Source: Molanna angustata (taxonomy: Eukaryota; Arthropoda; Insecta; Trichoptera; Molannidae). Taken from it: DNA of 64,000 bases. The DNA lies in NCBI GenBank assembly GCA_963576475.1, contig OY754984.1, positions 16,683,775 to 16,747,774 of the forward strand, written 5' to 3'. The notes beneath the pieces are model-generated. The model was not told the DNA's origin, ran no database searches, and saw only the letters and a list, made by a program, of their open reading frames with translations. The position numbers were made by a program, and so were the translations under genes. Position 1 is the first letter of the stretch. Each line of letters opens with the position of its first letter. Positions 10,974 through 20,587 of this stretch are shown here, in pieces.

Positions 10974-11339
10974 AGGCGGTATACTCAGTGATCCGACTCG
11001 GATTTTTAGATAACTAGTTTATAACAACATTCTCTGTTTAGTTACAATGCCTTACATCGATTTCAGGCATAAAACACAACGAACTGAGTGAAATTCGCTA
11101 ATTGATGGCGGATGAAAAACAAAGCGTGGTGTTATGACCGTTAGAACAGACGCCGACTGCCAGCGGGAGTTGACGGGGGCGACGGTAGGTGTTTTGAGGG
11201 GAGCGGGGCGGGCTGCTTGACACACAGCTGCGTTTTTAGCGAGACCTTGAACTAGTTCAAGACGTAATTACTGCCGCGAAATTTAAATTTAAAAAATTAA
11301 AAATTTAAATACGTAGCGAGCGTACCGCTCGCTACAAGG
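10974..11339. other. Unassigned stretch with a GC-rich island and a perfect hairpin
   Basis: There is a GC-rich block at about 11140-11220. A perfect 10-bp inverted repeat with a 3-base loop (GTAGCGAGCG/CGCTCGCTAC) lies at 11313-11335, preceded by an A/T-only run. No coding signal. This may be the end of an unrecognised element. Confidence 0.4.
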
Positions 11340-11341
11340 AT

Positions 11342-12668
11342 TTGGAAAATAATAAAACAGCCGAGGGTATGTCGCAAGATTTTGAAGAATTCTGTCCGAA
11401 AAACGTGAAAAGTGTACTTGGTATCTCCAAGGGTGGGCTCCATATTAAAGTAGACACTACATGGTGGAATGATGGAATTAGACAGATATTAGAAACAAAC
11501 ACGATATGTTTAAAATCTGACAAAAGTCAAAAACAGATGAAGAGCACAAACGATACAAGGAGATAAAAAAGCTAGCTAGATTGGCCGTCAGTCAAGCAAA
11601 AGAAATGGGATACCGGAAATTTTACGAGATATCGGAAGGAGCACCGAATGAAAATATTATATACCTAATTGCCAAACAGCGTCATAGATCTACACTATAA
11701 TTGAAACACATCAGGTATATCAAAGACAAGGACAGAGTTCTGCTGACATCAAATGAGGCGATAAATGACAAATGGAAGGGGATATAACGAAACGAAAGAG
11801 CTATAAATAACGAAAGGCTTCTGAATGAAGAATTCCCAAGAGAGGAGCTGCTGATGCTTACGCAAATACAATGTTCATCTGTTTCTATTAAATCTGATGA
11901 AATCAAACTTACTCTCCAGTTCGGGTTTACAGCTGGCAGATCTGCAACGGAAGCCATCCAAGCAATAAGAGGGTTGACAGAAAAATATCGGAGTTACAAG
12001 GAAAATCTGTACATGGTCTTTATTGATCTGGAGAAAGCCTTCGATAGAGTCCCAAGAGATCTTATATGGACAGTACTGCGGGTACATAATATCCCGGAAT
12101 CATACATAGCAATGGTGCAAGATATGTATGACAGGATTAACTATAGAGTGATACGCCCAGCTGTTACAGGTGACCCATTCCGCGTTAAGGTGGGTGTTTA
12201 TCAAAGATCAGCCTTGAGCTCACTAATTTTTTATCTTGTCATGAACTACGTCACCAAAAACATACAAAAACAAGTTCCATGGTGTTTATTGTATGCTGAC
12301 GATGTTGTGTTGATCTCCAGAAAGTCTCCGGAGCTTTGAGGGTGAATGAGCTAGAAAGACATGGTCTAAGAGTAAGCCGAACAAACACCGAGTTTATGGA
12401 GTGTGACTTTGGAGGATCAGAAGCCATTGGACAAGATATACTTCTGGATAATGACATAAAACTACCCAAAGTGTTGCACTTCAAATACTTTGGATTCATG
12501 CTGATGACAGATGCCCATGTGAACGAGGATGTCGGCATCAAGGTGGCGTGGCCGAAGTGGAGATCTCTCTCTCTGGCGTACTATGCGACAAAAGAATGCC
12601 TAACTAAGGGCAAAATATACAAAACATTCGTAAGACCTGCAATGTTGTATATTATGTTATTATTATGA
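11342..12668 (+). pseudogene. Decayed RTE-like endonuclease/reverse transcriptase
   Basis: Fragments of one non-LTR ORF lie in shifting frames. 11342-11700 holds the endonuclease-RT linker (WWNDGIRQI, then YKEIKKLARLAVSQAKEMGY in another frame). 11900-12339 holds the RT core (FGFTAGRSATEAI, VFIDLEKAFDRVPRDL, YADDVVLI). 12336-12668 holds the downstream part (HFKYFGFMLMTDA, GKIYKTFVRPAMLY). The RT motif normally QGSALSP reads QRSALSS. The segment between the linker and FGFTAGRS, which normally carries the first RT motifs, is missing, implying an internal deletion near 11860-11910. Several stops and frameshifts are present. The motif wording fits the RTE clade. Non-functional. Confidence 0.85.
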
Positions 12669-13090
12669 GTTGCAGATCATGGCGACTGATGACCGATCCC
12701 GAATGAACTGGGATAGATGGGCAGGAAATGATGATTTATACAGTCCATAACTTTGTCAATTGTCAACAAAAATATATGGCAACATTTGAGCGCTCTACTT
12801 AAGGATTTCAGCGCTGGATAGGTACTAAGTCAATAATATTGATGTTAGTGATTTTGAATGCCAAGAAGATAGATAAGATAGACGTTTGTCTTTACACACA
12901 TTTATTAGATGTTTGTCTTTACACGCAACTATTATTCTGACCCTTGATACAATTAATTTTAATTAGGTATTTGTTTTCTTTATTATGCATGGGCAGCATT
13001 GTTTTTTTTTATACGAATAATCAAAATGTATGTTTAATTATGAATTTAAAAAATATGTAATACAGCCTCACATTGAATGAGGTAAAAGAA
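12669..13090. other. AT-rich unassigned stretch
   Basis: No ORF or repeat recognised. Two similar phrases (gtttgtctttacac) at about 12885 and 12908 form a short direct repeat. Confidence 0.35.
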
Positions 13091-13094
13091 AAGG

Positions 13095-13320
13095 AAATCA
13101 GGTAATCTCCGTGGATCTTCCTCGACTTACATCCAGAGGAAGAACAAAAAAATTCTGGATCGTGCAAAGACGAAATCAATTGCAGAGACATGGTCTAAGT
13201 GACATAATACAGTACAGAAGGACCTTTAATAATTGAAGGACGAGGAAAGCTGATCCTAACAGTCGGCACAGACAATGAGTTGGGACATAGCAAGGAAGAA
13301 GTAAATGATTTGACTGAAAA
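13095..13320 (+). pseudogene. Possible LINE ORF2 C-terminal remnant
   Basis: Broken reading frames give SRGRTKKFWIVQRR, then a DIIQYRRTF-like and an ADPNSR-like phrase, the pattern seen at the C-termini of RTE-type ORF2 (R.RGRPKKRW...DR..WR). Several stops. Weak but consistent. Confidence 0.4.
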
Positions 13321-14340
13321 ATAATAAAAAAAAGGAATACTGACATGCTGCTATAAAATTAATTTGTTTGAATTTATCTTACTATACTTTTAAAATAATA
13401 AAAAACTCACGCAGAGCATAAAATAACAAATTTAATGAAATTTCTCCAAATTCATCTTAATAAATTGGATTAAAGGACATCCCTATTTGAGAAAATGTAA
13501 CTCAAACTTTTGTTCTTGAAATCAAAACAATTTTCAAACAATTCAAAAATTTATGTTTAAGAAATTCTGAGAATATTTATTTGCAAAAATTCTTAGGCGA
13601 AGTGTTTACGAAATTCAGGAATGTTTTTTCATAGTTACGGCTAAGGTTGTTATGGAACATATATATACCGTCCTATGAATCTTGATCTTATACTAATTGA
13701 AGGTCATTATGGCATATTTGCGCATTTTGCTATCTCTCGTGATGTGGACATCCATTTGTCTATCCATTTTTTGAGGTGCTTTCCAAGAATCCTTCATCCA
13801 TCTGGTTATTTAATAAAAAGCAAGGTGTGATAGGATTTGAGAGTTCATTCCTTCCACATGTTCTACCCAATATTTGTCTACCCGAGTTAGTAACATTGAA
13901 TGTTATAAATAGATACTAAATGGATTTAGATGTGATTCAATGATTCGGTAAATATTTGTATTAGTTAATACTAACCATATTTGAATTGAATAACTAGCTA
14001 TAAACCACAATAACCCATTTTATACACAGATGAACAGGTTACGTTCATTAAAATATATATACTAAGTGGTACAATGTATAGATTGGCCTGCCATCGAATT
14101 ATGTATATCCACTTTTAGTTATATTCAACACAACAGAAGAGAAAGAATGCAAAGAAATAATGATTAGGAGATGGGAAAGGATAGTGGGATAGGAAAGTGA
14201 CGGGGAATGTCAGAGAATAACTAAAAGAGAGAGAGCAAATTAATTTTTCCTGTACTCATACGATAAAAGAAAACAAAACATATATCTATTGTTATCTCGG
14301 ATCATGTTGGTTGATTCTTTCATATACCTGCTAGGTATAA
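13321..14340. other. AT-rich unassigned stretch
   Basis: No gene or named repeat seen. There are long A and T runs and no ORF of note on either strand. Confidence 0.35.
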
Positions 14341-14357
14341 CGGAGTATGAAATAAGT

Positions 14358-14870
14358 CTAAACTATTGAATTTTTTGTTAAATGTATTGCAGATACGAGG
14401 AATAGTGAATGATTTCGGTGATTTGTTTTAAAATTTGGAATGTAGAAATGATCAGTTTGCCGGGTTGTCCGAGGGACACGGTAAGTAATACGATTATTCA
14501 ATTCCGGTGAATCGAATTTATTATTAACAATTTTATATAGTAAGCTTTGATCATGGAAAATTCTTCTGTGTACAAATGATTCCAGATTATGATACTTCAA
14601 TTTGGGAATCGCAAATCAAATTTATATTTTACTTTTTTCAAAATTTTTTTTTGTAGATTTTCAATCCTATTAATGTTAAATTTATACACTGGAGACCAAA
14701 CAGCAGTTCAATGTTGAATAAAGCATCCTAAAAGTATTCAAGTTTTTAAAAGATTTACAATGTCGCATGATAAATCCTAACATCTTGTACGCTTTGTTTA
14801 TTATAATTTCAATATGATTATTATAATTAAGTTTTGAATCCAACAAAATTTCCAAGACGCTTAGGTATTT
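14358..14870 (-). pseudogene. Jockey/CR1-type reverse transcriptase C-terminal remnant
   Basis: Minus-strand translation gives the region after the RT palm, LLDSKLNYNNHIE...KAYKMLGFIMRHCKSF (about 14850-14740), and, in 14358-14600, RRIFHDQSLLYKIVNNKFDSPELNNRI plus VPRTTRQTDHF. These match the standard C-terminal pattern of Jockey/CR1-type ORF2 (RR..HDL..LYKI..G..D.P.L...I.F.VP.R.TR). Frames are broken between the two blocks. Only the 3' part of the element is present. Confidence 0.75.
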
Positions 14871-15238
14871 CGTTTATTTCTTTGATTGTGTTGTTTCATC
14901 ACACATATACATTATAAATTTTTGTTTTATACATAATGTTGATGTATTTGTGAAATCACATTATATCTAACAGAGAAGTTACAAAGTGCTTAGAGATCAA
15001 GATAGAGATAAAAGTAACAAAATATAAAAAAATTATTAATGTCGAAAATACATACTATGAAGTATAAAGTATAATTTTGAATTCACAATTACGGCGTATT
15101 AAAAATCATCCATATAACTTCACATCCTCAACAGCGCTTTCCAGCTATACCCAGGTCCAAGAGAGTATATCTGTGATCTTTTTTAAATTTTTCCTTTGAA
15201 ATATAGATTCACATACAATAAAAATGTCTGTATGGTCA
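14871..15238. other. AT-rich unassigned stretch
   Basis: Nothing recognised between the RT remnant and the GC-rich TTAA element. Confidence 0.3.
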
Positions 15239-15242
15239 TTAA

Positions 15243-15604
15243 AGGCCGCTGCATACGGGACGGGGCAACGACGTGGACGGGACGGGACGTTTTTTTTTTA
15301 AACATCGTTTCATATAAAATGTACACGAACGTGCATACGCCACGGGTGCACGACGGGGCGAGGACGTGGCGTGGACGGAGCGGGAAAAAACATCGTCGCC
15401 GACGATGTTTTGCATGTCCCCGCCCCGTCCCGCCACGCTCCGTCAAGCCCCGTTGCGTATGCATGGCAATTACAGTCGCTCCGGAGATCTGTTCACAATA
15501 CTAGCACGTCACGTCCACGTCGCTGTCACGGTGCGTATGCCTACAACACCACGTCCCACCCCCGTCCCGTCCACGTCGTCGCCCCGTCCCGTATGCAGAG
15601 GCCT
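15243..15604. mobile_element. GC-rich MITE with TTAA target sites (piggyBac-like ends)
   Basis: About 362 bp bounded by TTAA at 15239-15242 and 15605-15608. Both ends begin AGGCC(G/T)CTGCATACGGGACG (right end read in reverse complement) and the arms remain similar for about 45 bp. The centre has a 12-bp perfect stem (AACATCGTCG/CGACGATGTT) at about 15387-15411. It is strikingly GC- and CpG-rich in an AT-rich region and has no transposase. TTAA flanks are characteristic of piggyBac-type transposition. The several overlapping ORFs here are frame artefacts of GC-rich palindromic DNA. Confidence 0.8.
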
Positions 15605-15608
15605 TTAA

Positions 15609-16040
15609 TTGGTCATTTAAGTTTTTACATAATTTTCTGTAAAGAGGAATCCTGCATTAGTTCTTGGTGTACTTGTGAAAAAAATGTTGGCGCTGTCTCG
15701 TTATTCTAGATGTAATTATAATTTGAAGCGTATTATTTAATTGAATGCAATCGAATTAATTACTGCATATTTTATATAATGTTAAGGCATCAATTATTTT
15801 TTCTTCTGTTGGCGAGACTTATTATGTTTTACTTATTTATTTTATAGTAATTCACTATATTACATCTTCCTCTCCTCTTCCTTTCCTTATCCTTTAGTTT
15901 TCCTATCATTGCTATGAATTGTTCTTTTATGCTATGTTATTTGTTTTTTTACTTTTATTCTGCTGTATTTATTTATTTTGTAATGTGATTATGTAACTGA
16001 TTGCCATAGTACTCATTGTTTTGTATACTTAACATTAACT
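15609..16040. other. Non-coding stretch with a fragment of a dispersed repeat
   Basis: The phrase TTTAGTTTTCCTATCATTGC near 15895 also occurs, reverse complemented, at about 50245-50265 with similar flanks (cctctt.ctttccttatcctt), so about 15830-15950 belongs to the same dispersed family as 50038-50475. The rest is unassigned. Confidence 0.5.
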
Positions 16041-16044
16041 CGGT

Positions 16045-16560
16045 AAGGGGGGAAGTGGGCGTTGCCCTAACGGGATAAAACAAGTAATCTGAAACAAAGT
16101 GGAATTTATGAATTGCAATGTGGGGACTGTGACAGTATTTACATAGGGAGAACAGGACGGACAATTGAAACTAGAGTTAAAGAACATAAACGCTGTCTAA
16201 ATGGACACGGTTTCTCAGAATATGCAAACCACTTAATACACGAAAATCATACATTTGACAATACAAACGCACAATTATTACATAAACATACCTACATACG
16301 GACTGAAACAAAATAATTTAGAGACATTAGAAATTCACAAAGCCATAAACAGTCACAAGAAAATAATTAACAACCAGACACAACCCAACACTTCACCATT
16401 ATTATCCAAGTTCCCGTTAGGGCAACGCCCACTTTCCCCCTTACCCCCACCTCCCGCTATACCAATGACACGGCCACACACCACACCAAATTAGTTTTTA
16501 GTTTAAACCCACCTGAAGAAGAGAACGGTAGTTCTTGAAACTAGTTGTGGAATAAAAATA
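16045..16560 (+). mobile_element. Penelope-like element, 3' fragment with GIY-YIG endonuclease
   Basis: 16095-16320 encodes a GIY-YIG nuclease core: LQCGDCDSIYIGRTGRT followed by TRVKEHKRC and H...N H, the pattern of the Penelope-like C-terminal endonuclease. The frame shifts after about 16316. The fragment sits between inverted arms: AAGTGGGCGTTGCCCTAACG near 16052-16071 and its complement near 16413-16433. Such partial inverted terminal copies are common in Penelope-like elements. The reverse transcriptase is absent, so it is 5' truncated. A hammerhead-like motif lies at 16508-16550. Confidence 0.8.
16508..16550 (+). ncRNA. Hammerhead-ribozyme-like motif of the Penelope-like element
   Basis: Both conserved core boxes are present: CTGAAGA at 16513-16519 (consensus CUGANGA) and GAAA at 16537-16540. 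Between them GAGAAC/GTTCTT (16521-16526 with 16531-16536) can form helix II with a GGTA loop. CCAC (16509-16512) pairs with GTGG (16547-16550) as helix I, and AC/GT gives a two-pair helix III, leaving T16546 at the cleavage position. One extra A at 16520 and a wobble at the base of helix II are unfavourable. Hammerheads with minimal helix III are known in Penelope-like elements. Activity is uncertain. Confidence 0.5.
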
Positions 16561-17044
16561 AATAAGTGGAAATAAACAAAGTTATATTGTTATTTTAATA
16601 ATTTATTAAAATGAGTTTCCACAATGTAAACGCCTCTACCTTAGAATATTTATTTTATTTTTATTTAAGAAGACAACATAAATGTACAGCGTATAGTAAA
16701 TTACATAAAATAAAGATGATTTAAATCAATATTAAAGCCAATTACAGATTGTCATTATTATTGTAGTATATTATGATAAGTTAGGAGTAGTTACATATTA
16801 TGGTGAGATATGTGTGAAATTGTATGTAAATGTGTGCAGTATATTAAGTGTTGAGTAAGATTATGAGGATGAAATTTTAATTCTGATATATTTGTTTAAA
16901 TGTGGGGGCGCTAAGTAAGAATATGTCGAACTATTGGAAATGCCTATTGTATGTATTACAGATTCTGTAGATTGTTGCATGTTGAGCATAGTTAGTGTGC
17001 TGAGTGGTTAGGTGGAAAAGAGGAGTGTGTTTAGTTCTACTATG
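16561..17044. other. AT-rich unassigned stretch
   Basis: Follows the Penelope-like 3' end (ATAAAAATAAATAA tail). No gene recognised. Confidence 0.3.
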
Positions 17045-17122
17045 TCGGTCGGTGTGGCTCAAGTTGTTTAGATATCTGACTCCTGAGAAAAAGGTCCCTG
17101 GTTCGATTCCCGGCGGAGACAC
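17045..17122 (+). mobile_element. tRNA-derived SINE head
   Basis: Contains a box A-like TGGCTCAAGTTG and a perfect box B GGTTCGATTCC, 40-odd bases apart, in tRNA order, but the arms do not make a good cloverleaf. The shared phrase TTAGATATCTGA links it to the minus-strand copy at 26008-26080. An internal RNA polymerase III promoter is expected. Confidence 0.65.
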
Positions 17123-17164
17123 AGTTATTAAAATCATCTTCTTAAAATGGCAGATCGAAAGATA

Positions 17165-17372
17165 ACCTAAGGTGATGGAAAATCATATCAGACGACGACT
17201 GCCTCTCGTGTGAATGCGGCCTGCCGCAGACCACTGACCACCTACGAGATTGCCCTGTCTGCCCTGCTACCTGCTCACTCGAAGACCTACTGCGCTGTGG
17301 TGGCGCAGTATCCGACGTTGGCAAGTATTGGTAGAGAACTGTTTGAATACTGCTGACACGAAGAAGAAGAAG
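17165..17372 (+). pseudogene. Non-LTR ORF2 C-terminal Cys/His tail with (GAA)n end
   Basis: One frame reads DDDCLSCECGLPQTTDHLRD followed by CPVCPATCSLEDLL and then a stop, the CxCG-x-QT-x-H-x-CP knuckle found at the end of many non-LTR ORF2 proteins. A (GAA)n run at 17357-17371 looks like the element's 3' repeat tail. Only the last 200 bp remain. Confidence 0.65.
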
Positions 17373-17559
17373 AGTATGGATCTGTGTGAAGATAAATATA
17401 TTTAGTCTGCTTAACTTGTTATCGGGTGCGTGTATTAACATTGGTAATATTTAAAATTGGTTGCACGTGAAGCTGTTGAAGATATTAAATATGATTACAT
17501 TTATTACAAAGAAGATTCTTTAAGATACAATAAAATCAGTCGATCGAAGAAAAAAAAAG
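17373..17559. other. Short unassigned spacer
   Basis: AT-rich DNA between two LINE tails. Nothing recognised. Confidence 0.3.
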
Positions 17560-17565
17560 TCAAAA

Positions 17566-17846
17566 GTCTACGTGATAGAGACGGAAATACAGAGATGCGA
17601 AGCTGAGGACATCGTAAGATGGGGGCGCCAAAGAAGATGGTGCTGGAACGAACACGTCAGCTGCATGTCCGAAGATAGGATCCCAAAGATAGCCCGAGAC
17701 AATGTATCGGAAGGGTCTCGACCACGAAGACGCCCACTAAAAAGATGGCGAGATAGTTGGCAGTCCACATCACAGGAGGCTGAATATGCAGCATAAAACA
17801 GGCGCTGGGCCTAATGAAAGAACAAGAAGAAGAAGTCGTTCGAAAC
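17566..17846 (+). pseudogene. Non-LTR ORF2 C-terminus, 5'-truncated, (GAA)n tail
   Basis: The ORF reads EIQRCEAEDIVRWGRQRRWC, then SRPRRRPLKRWRDSWQSTSQE and a stop near 17797, followed by AGGCGCTGGGCCTAATGAAA and a (GAA)n tail at 17820-17837. The fragment at 48109-48437 (minus strand) has the same protein pattern (EDVVRWGRTRRRF, SRPPGRLPKRWRDSWTSSSQE) and the same (GAA)n tail, so both are 3' ends of one LINE family. Confidence 0.75.
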
Positions 17847-18319
17847 AAAATTAGTTTATTCAAAAATATTCTCGACTCAAAAACATTTTTCTTTTTTGCA
17901 TACATTTCATAGAAAAAACCTTACGAGCTAGGTAAAGAAATTTTGTAAAGTATGTAAGTAGGTCCATAAGATGTCTTGTTTAGTATGGTGTTATTTTTAA
18001 ATTATGTAGTTGTTTATTTAAATATCGAGACAATGTAATTCAAGATGCCACTTTAAAGTACTTCAAGATATGTTTACGGTCGTTTGAATACGATATACGA
18101 AAAATACTGTAACTTTTAATAATTCTAGACAAAGTAGGTAGGTACACTAGAATACAAAAGTTACCAAAAAGTTTTCGCTTAAAATATAAGAACGTTCGTT
18201 ATAAAAATGAGAAGCGAAAATTTTTACACAAAGCAAGTTGCAATAACGAAGTAAGTGAAAGAAATATATTTTATTTGTTAATCTTTTTGCTCCTCATAAA
18301 CCTAAGGGGATATAGTGAA
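17847..18319. other. AT-rich unassigned stretch
   Basis: No coding or repeat signal that I can name. Confidence 0.3.
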
Positions 18320-18850
18320 GAGTTATGATTTCGCAATTTTTAAGCCTTTTTTTATTACCGATTATCAACTAATGTCATGCTTAGATTGTATTCTGAAAGT
18401 TTCATCACAATGTATCTCTGTGTGTGTGCTATGTGCTGTGTGCTGCGTGCTGTGTGCTATGTACGGCGTGTTTATTTTAATTTATCGATTATAGACCTAA
18501 GCACTCATTCGATTCCTTTCAAATTTTGCAAATTTTTAAACCTTAGACTCGCTTAGACCCCATTAGATTTTGAAAGATATTTGAATAGTGCTTCTCATTT
18601 TTTTAACTGTCAAATATTTCAAAGTAACCCCAAGCTCAGGAAACTTAATATTTGAAATTTTTATTTTCAAATTGGAACAAAGGCACATCACTTTCCTAAA
18701 ATGGCATTCAAGAATTATAATTTTTCATAATAAAATATTTAAATAAACTCATTTCATGAAAATGCTGAATATGTTACATACAAAATTTGAATACTTTATA
18801 GAATGACTTGTTAACGAGGAGTGTAGTGTTGGCCATAACCCACTAACTTC
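18320..18850 (-). mobile_element. TIR element, copy 1 (one end decayed)
   Basis: Aligns along most of its length with the reverse complement of 46195-46860. Shared landmarks: GATTTCGCAATTTTTAAG, a CTGAAAGTTTCATCACAATG block, a (TGTGC)n-like microsatellite at 18418-18470, AGTGCTTCTCA, and the end GTTGGCCATAACCCACTAAC at 18830-18848. The end near 18320 has lost its terminal repeat. No transposase. A non-autonomous DNA element. Confidence 0.7.
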
Positions 18851-18865
18851 TACATGATATAAACA

Positions 18866-18926
18866 AATATAATGCACACTGGCGGGTTTTTTGTCATGAG
18901 GCTATTGCTTCCAACCAACCAGATTA
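18866..18926 (-). repeat. LINE 3'-end stem-loop motif, diverged copy
   Basis: ACTGGCGGGTTTTTTGTCAT followed by CTTCCAACCAACCAG, a weak match to the motif best seen at 63165-63228 and 39265-39340. Confidence 0.45.
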
Positions 18927-18959
18927 GAAAGTATGACAAAATAATATGTGTACCTACAT

Positions 18960-19260
18960 CAGGGAGGCATCTCGCACTCAGGTCTTCTGGATCACAGAGA
19001 AAAAACTCCCTAAAGTTCCCTTAGGAGTTAGACAGAGTCAACAAAGCGGCTTACTATGATCGATGCTTTAGTGTGAGTAGCCCAAAAAAGTGGAACAGAT
19101 TGCTTCTAGATTTTCGCAGTGCGCAAAGCAAGAGCACTTTCTATATACCTACATGTCTAAAAACAGTTTTGTTACATAAGGAAACATATTACAGAATATA
19201 AGTGCCCTAGGAATGATCCTGAATCATTAAACGGCGTTATATAAATTATTATTTCTTCAA
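18960..19260 (+). pseudogene. Jockey/CR1-type ORF2 C-terminal remnant
   Basis: A frame broken by stops gives VPLGVRQSQQSGLL, then CFSVSSPKKWNRLLLDFRSA, then a K-rich tail: the ...F..R.PK.WN.LP..IR...S...FK...K..L pattern that ends many non-LTR ORF2 proteins. Several substitutions and stops. Confidence 0.6.
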
Positions 19261-19379
19261 TGAAAGCAAAAAAAAAAACAAAGAGAAGATACATTACACA
19301 TCATAGCAAAAAAAGGGTTGTGAAAGGACAAGGAGAGGAAATCGGTATCAGGTGTTTAGAGATAAATATTCCTTGTTTA

Positions 19380-19650
19380 GTTATTTCTTGAAAATACAAA
19401 GTGAGTTAGACGACGCAATATTCGGACTTGACTATTCCATAGTATTGCTGATTGTACTTCGAACGAAGAGCTGAGAAATTCTGTGTTATGGTGTTGCACG
19501 TTCAGCAAATCGGAGTCCATGACTGGATAAATACGTGAATTTGTTTTTAAGGTACTGTGGCAGGTTTGGATTAGAGAGAATATTGTACAATAGTCACAGA
19601 ATGTGTATATTGAGTCGGTGGCGTATCTTGGGCCAGCGATGATGATTGCG
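19380..19650 (-). pseudogene. CR1/L2-like ORF2 C-terminal remnant
   Basis: The minus frame reads DLLNVQHHNTEFLSSSFEVQ, then SAILWNSQVRILRR and THFVFSRNN with a stop at about 19380. It matches the C-terminal pattern (L.VP.HRTEFY..SF...SIRLWNSLP..IR). Upstream text (DSIYTFCDYCTIFSLI) fits the preceding segment. Only the 3' end of the ORF survives. Confidence 0.55.
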
Positions 19651-19834
19651 GTAAGATGACATAATGATCATTTTTTTCAAACCAAATATGAATCTGATTC
19701 ATATTTTCTGAAGACGTTCAATTTCGTATTACTCTAAACGACCGCTCCGCATTTTGAGATATACAAATTATTATATCACAAGAAAACCTTTGTGTATGAT
19801 ATTTTATTTATTAATAATTTAGATTACACGTTGG
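19651..19834. other. Unassigned spacer
   Basis: AT-rich, nothing recognised. Confidence 0.3.
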
Positions 19835-19872
19835 TATTTGGCAATTTCTTCCAACCAACAAGACTTCTTTGC
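19835..19872 (-). repeat. LINE 3'-end motif, short copy
   Basis: TTTGGCAATTTCTTCCAACC matches the core of the motif at 63165-63228. The stem-loop half is lost. Confidence 0.45.
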
Positions 19873-20052
19873 AAGCGTCCGGGGTTCGACTTTCAGCTTG
19901 GAGAAGTTTATTAAACATAATACCTTTATTCTACCGCAATTATTGTTGTTTATTTGTGGAAAGAATCCACTAGTTATTCAATGTTTTTCGCTGTGGGCAC
20001 CGGCTTATAAAAGTGCTTTCATTATTAATTGTTACATTTTACAAAGTTCATC

Positions 20053-20230
20053 AAATGAGGTTCACCACCCATTCTAAATGTTGCCTGTTTAGCTGAGACG
20101 AGACTAGTGTGTGTATGCATACACGTATGTGTCATGCTTCTTTTTATCAGATTATTCACATCCGCACACCTGTCGCTGGTTACACTACATTGTGGGATAT
20201 GCTGTGATGTTATGTGTATTTTCTTTTGTA
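20053..20230 (+). repeat. Dispersed repeat related to 50320-50475
   Basis: AATGAGGTTCACCACCCATTC, CCTGTCGCTGGTTACAC and ATTGTGGGATATGCTGTGATG match, in the opposite orientation, AATGGGTGCTGAACCTCAT, the GCGACAGATGTCGCTG region and CATCACGGCTTGTCCCACAATG near 50340-50475. Probably part of a non-LTR 3' end or SINE. Confidence 0.55.
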
Positions 20231-20310
20231 TTTGACACTGTTTAGTAAACGAACAATTAGTATGTCAAATATCAATTTTACACGCATCCAAAAACAAGTT
20301 GCCAAATTCT

Positions 20311-20322
20311 AAAGACTTAAAT
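20311..20322. repeat. Target-site duplication (left) of element 2
   Basis: AAAGACTTAAAT, repeated at 25950-25961 immediately after the poly(A) tail. Confidence 0.88.
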
Positions 20323-20587
20323 GGAGACGTGAATTGCCGCTGAATGAATCACGACGCTTGTAGTTCGCTCCTCATATTTTTTGTGTTTTTGATGTTTTAA
20401 GTGGTGCAAAAACTTATATTTTGTGTTAATTTTTGTTTAAATGCTTATGTGAACATATCTTAGTTAAAATATTGTCCCCACGTAACCGGTGAGTTCGTTC
20501 CATTTTTATTTATTTTATTTTTTTTTGTAAGTGTGTCAAAACAATTGCTTAGTGGAGGTAGGTAAGCAAACAATTTGCCGGCGCTTC

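Noticed and set aside
9831..10974. Eight overlapping 69-70 residue open frames that look like a conserved peptide family
   Set aside because: The repeat unit is 133 bp, not a multiple of three, so each frame simply crosses two units; the similarity comes from the tandem repeat, not from protein selection.
15183..15709. Five overlapping arginine- and proline-rich open frames
   Set aside because: They are by-products of a GC-rich palindromic MITE on both strands.
17045..17122. Functional tRNA gene
   Set aside because: Box A and box B are present but there is no complete cloverleaf, and a related copy at 26008-26080 points to a SINE family.
20531..20587. Longer ORF1 start for element 2 at 20531
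   Set aside because: The codon there is GTG; the first ATG is at 20588, so a eukaryotic start upstream is not supported.
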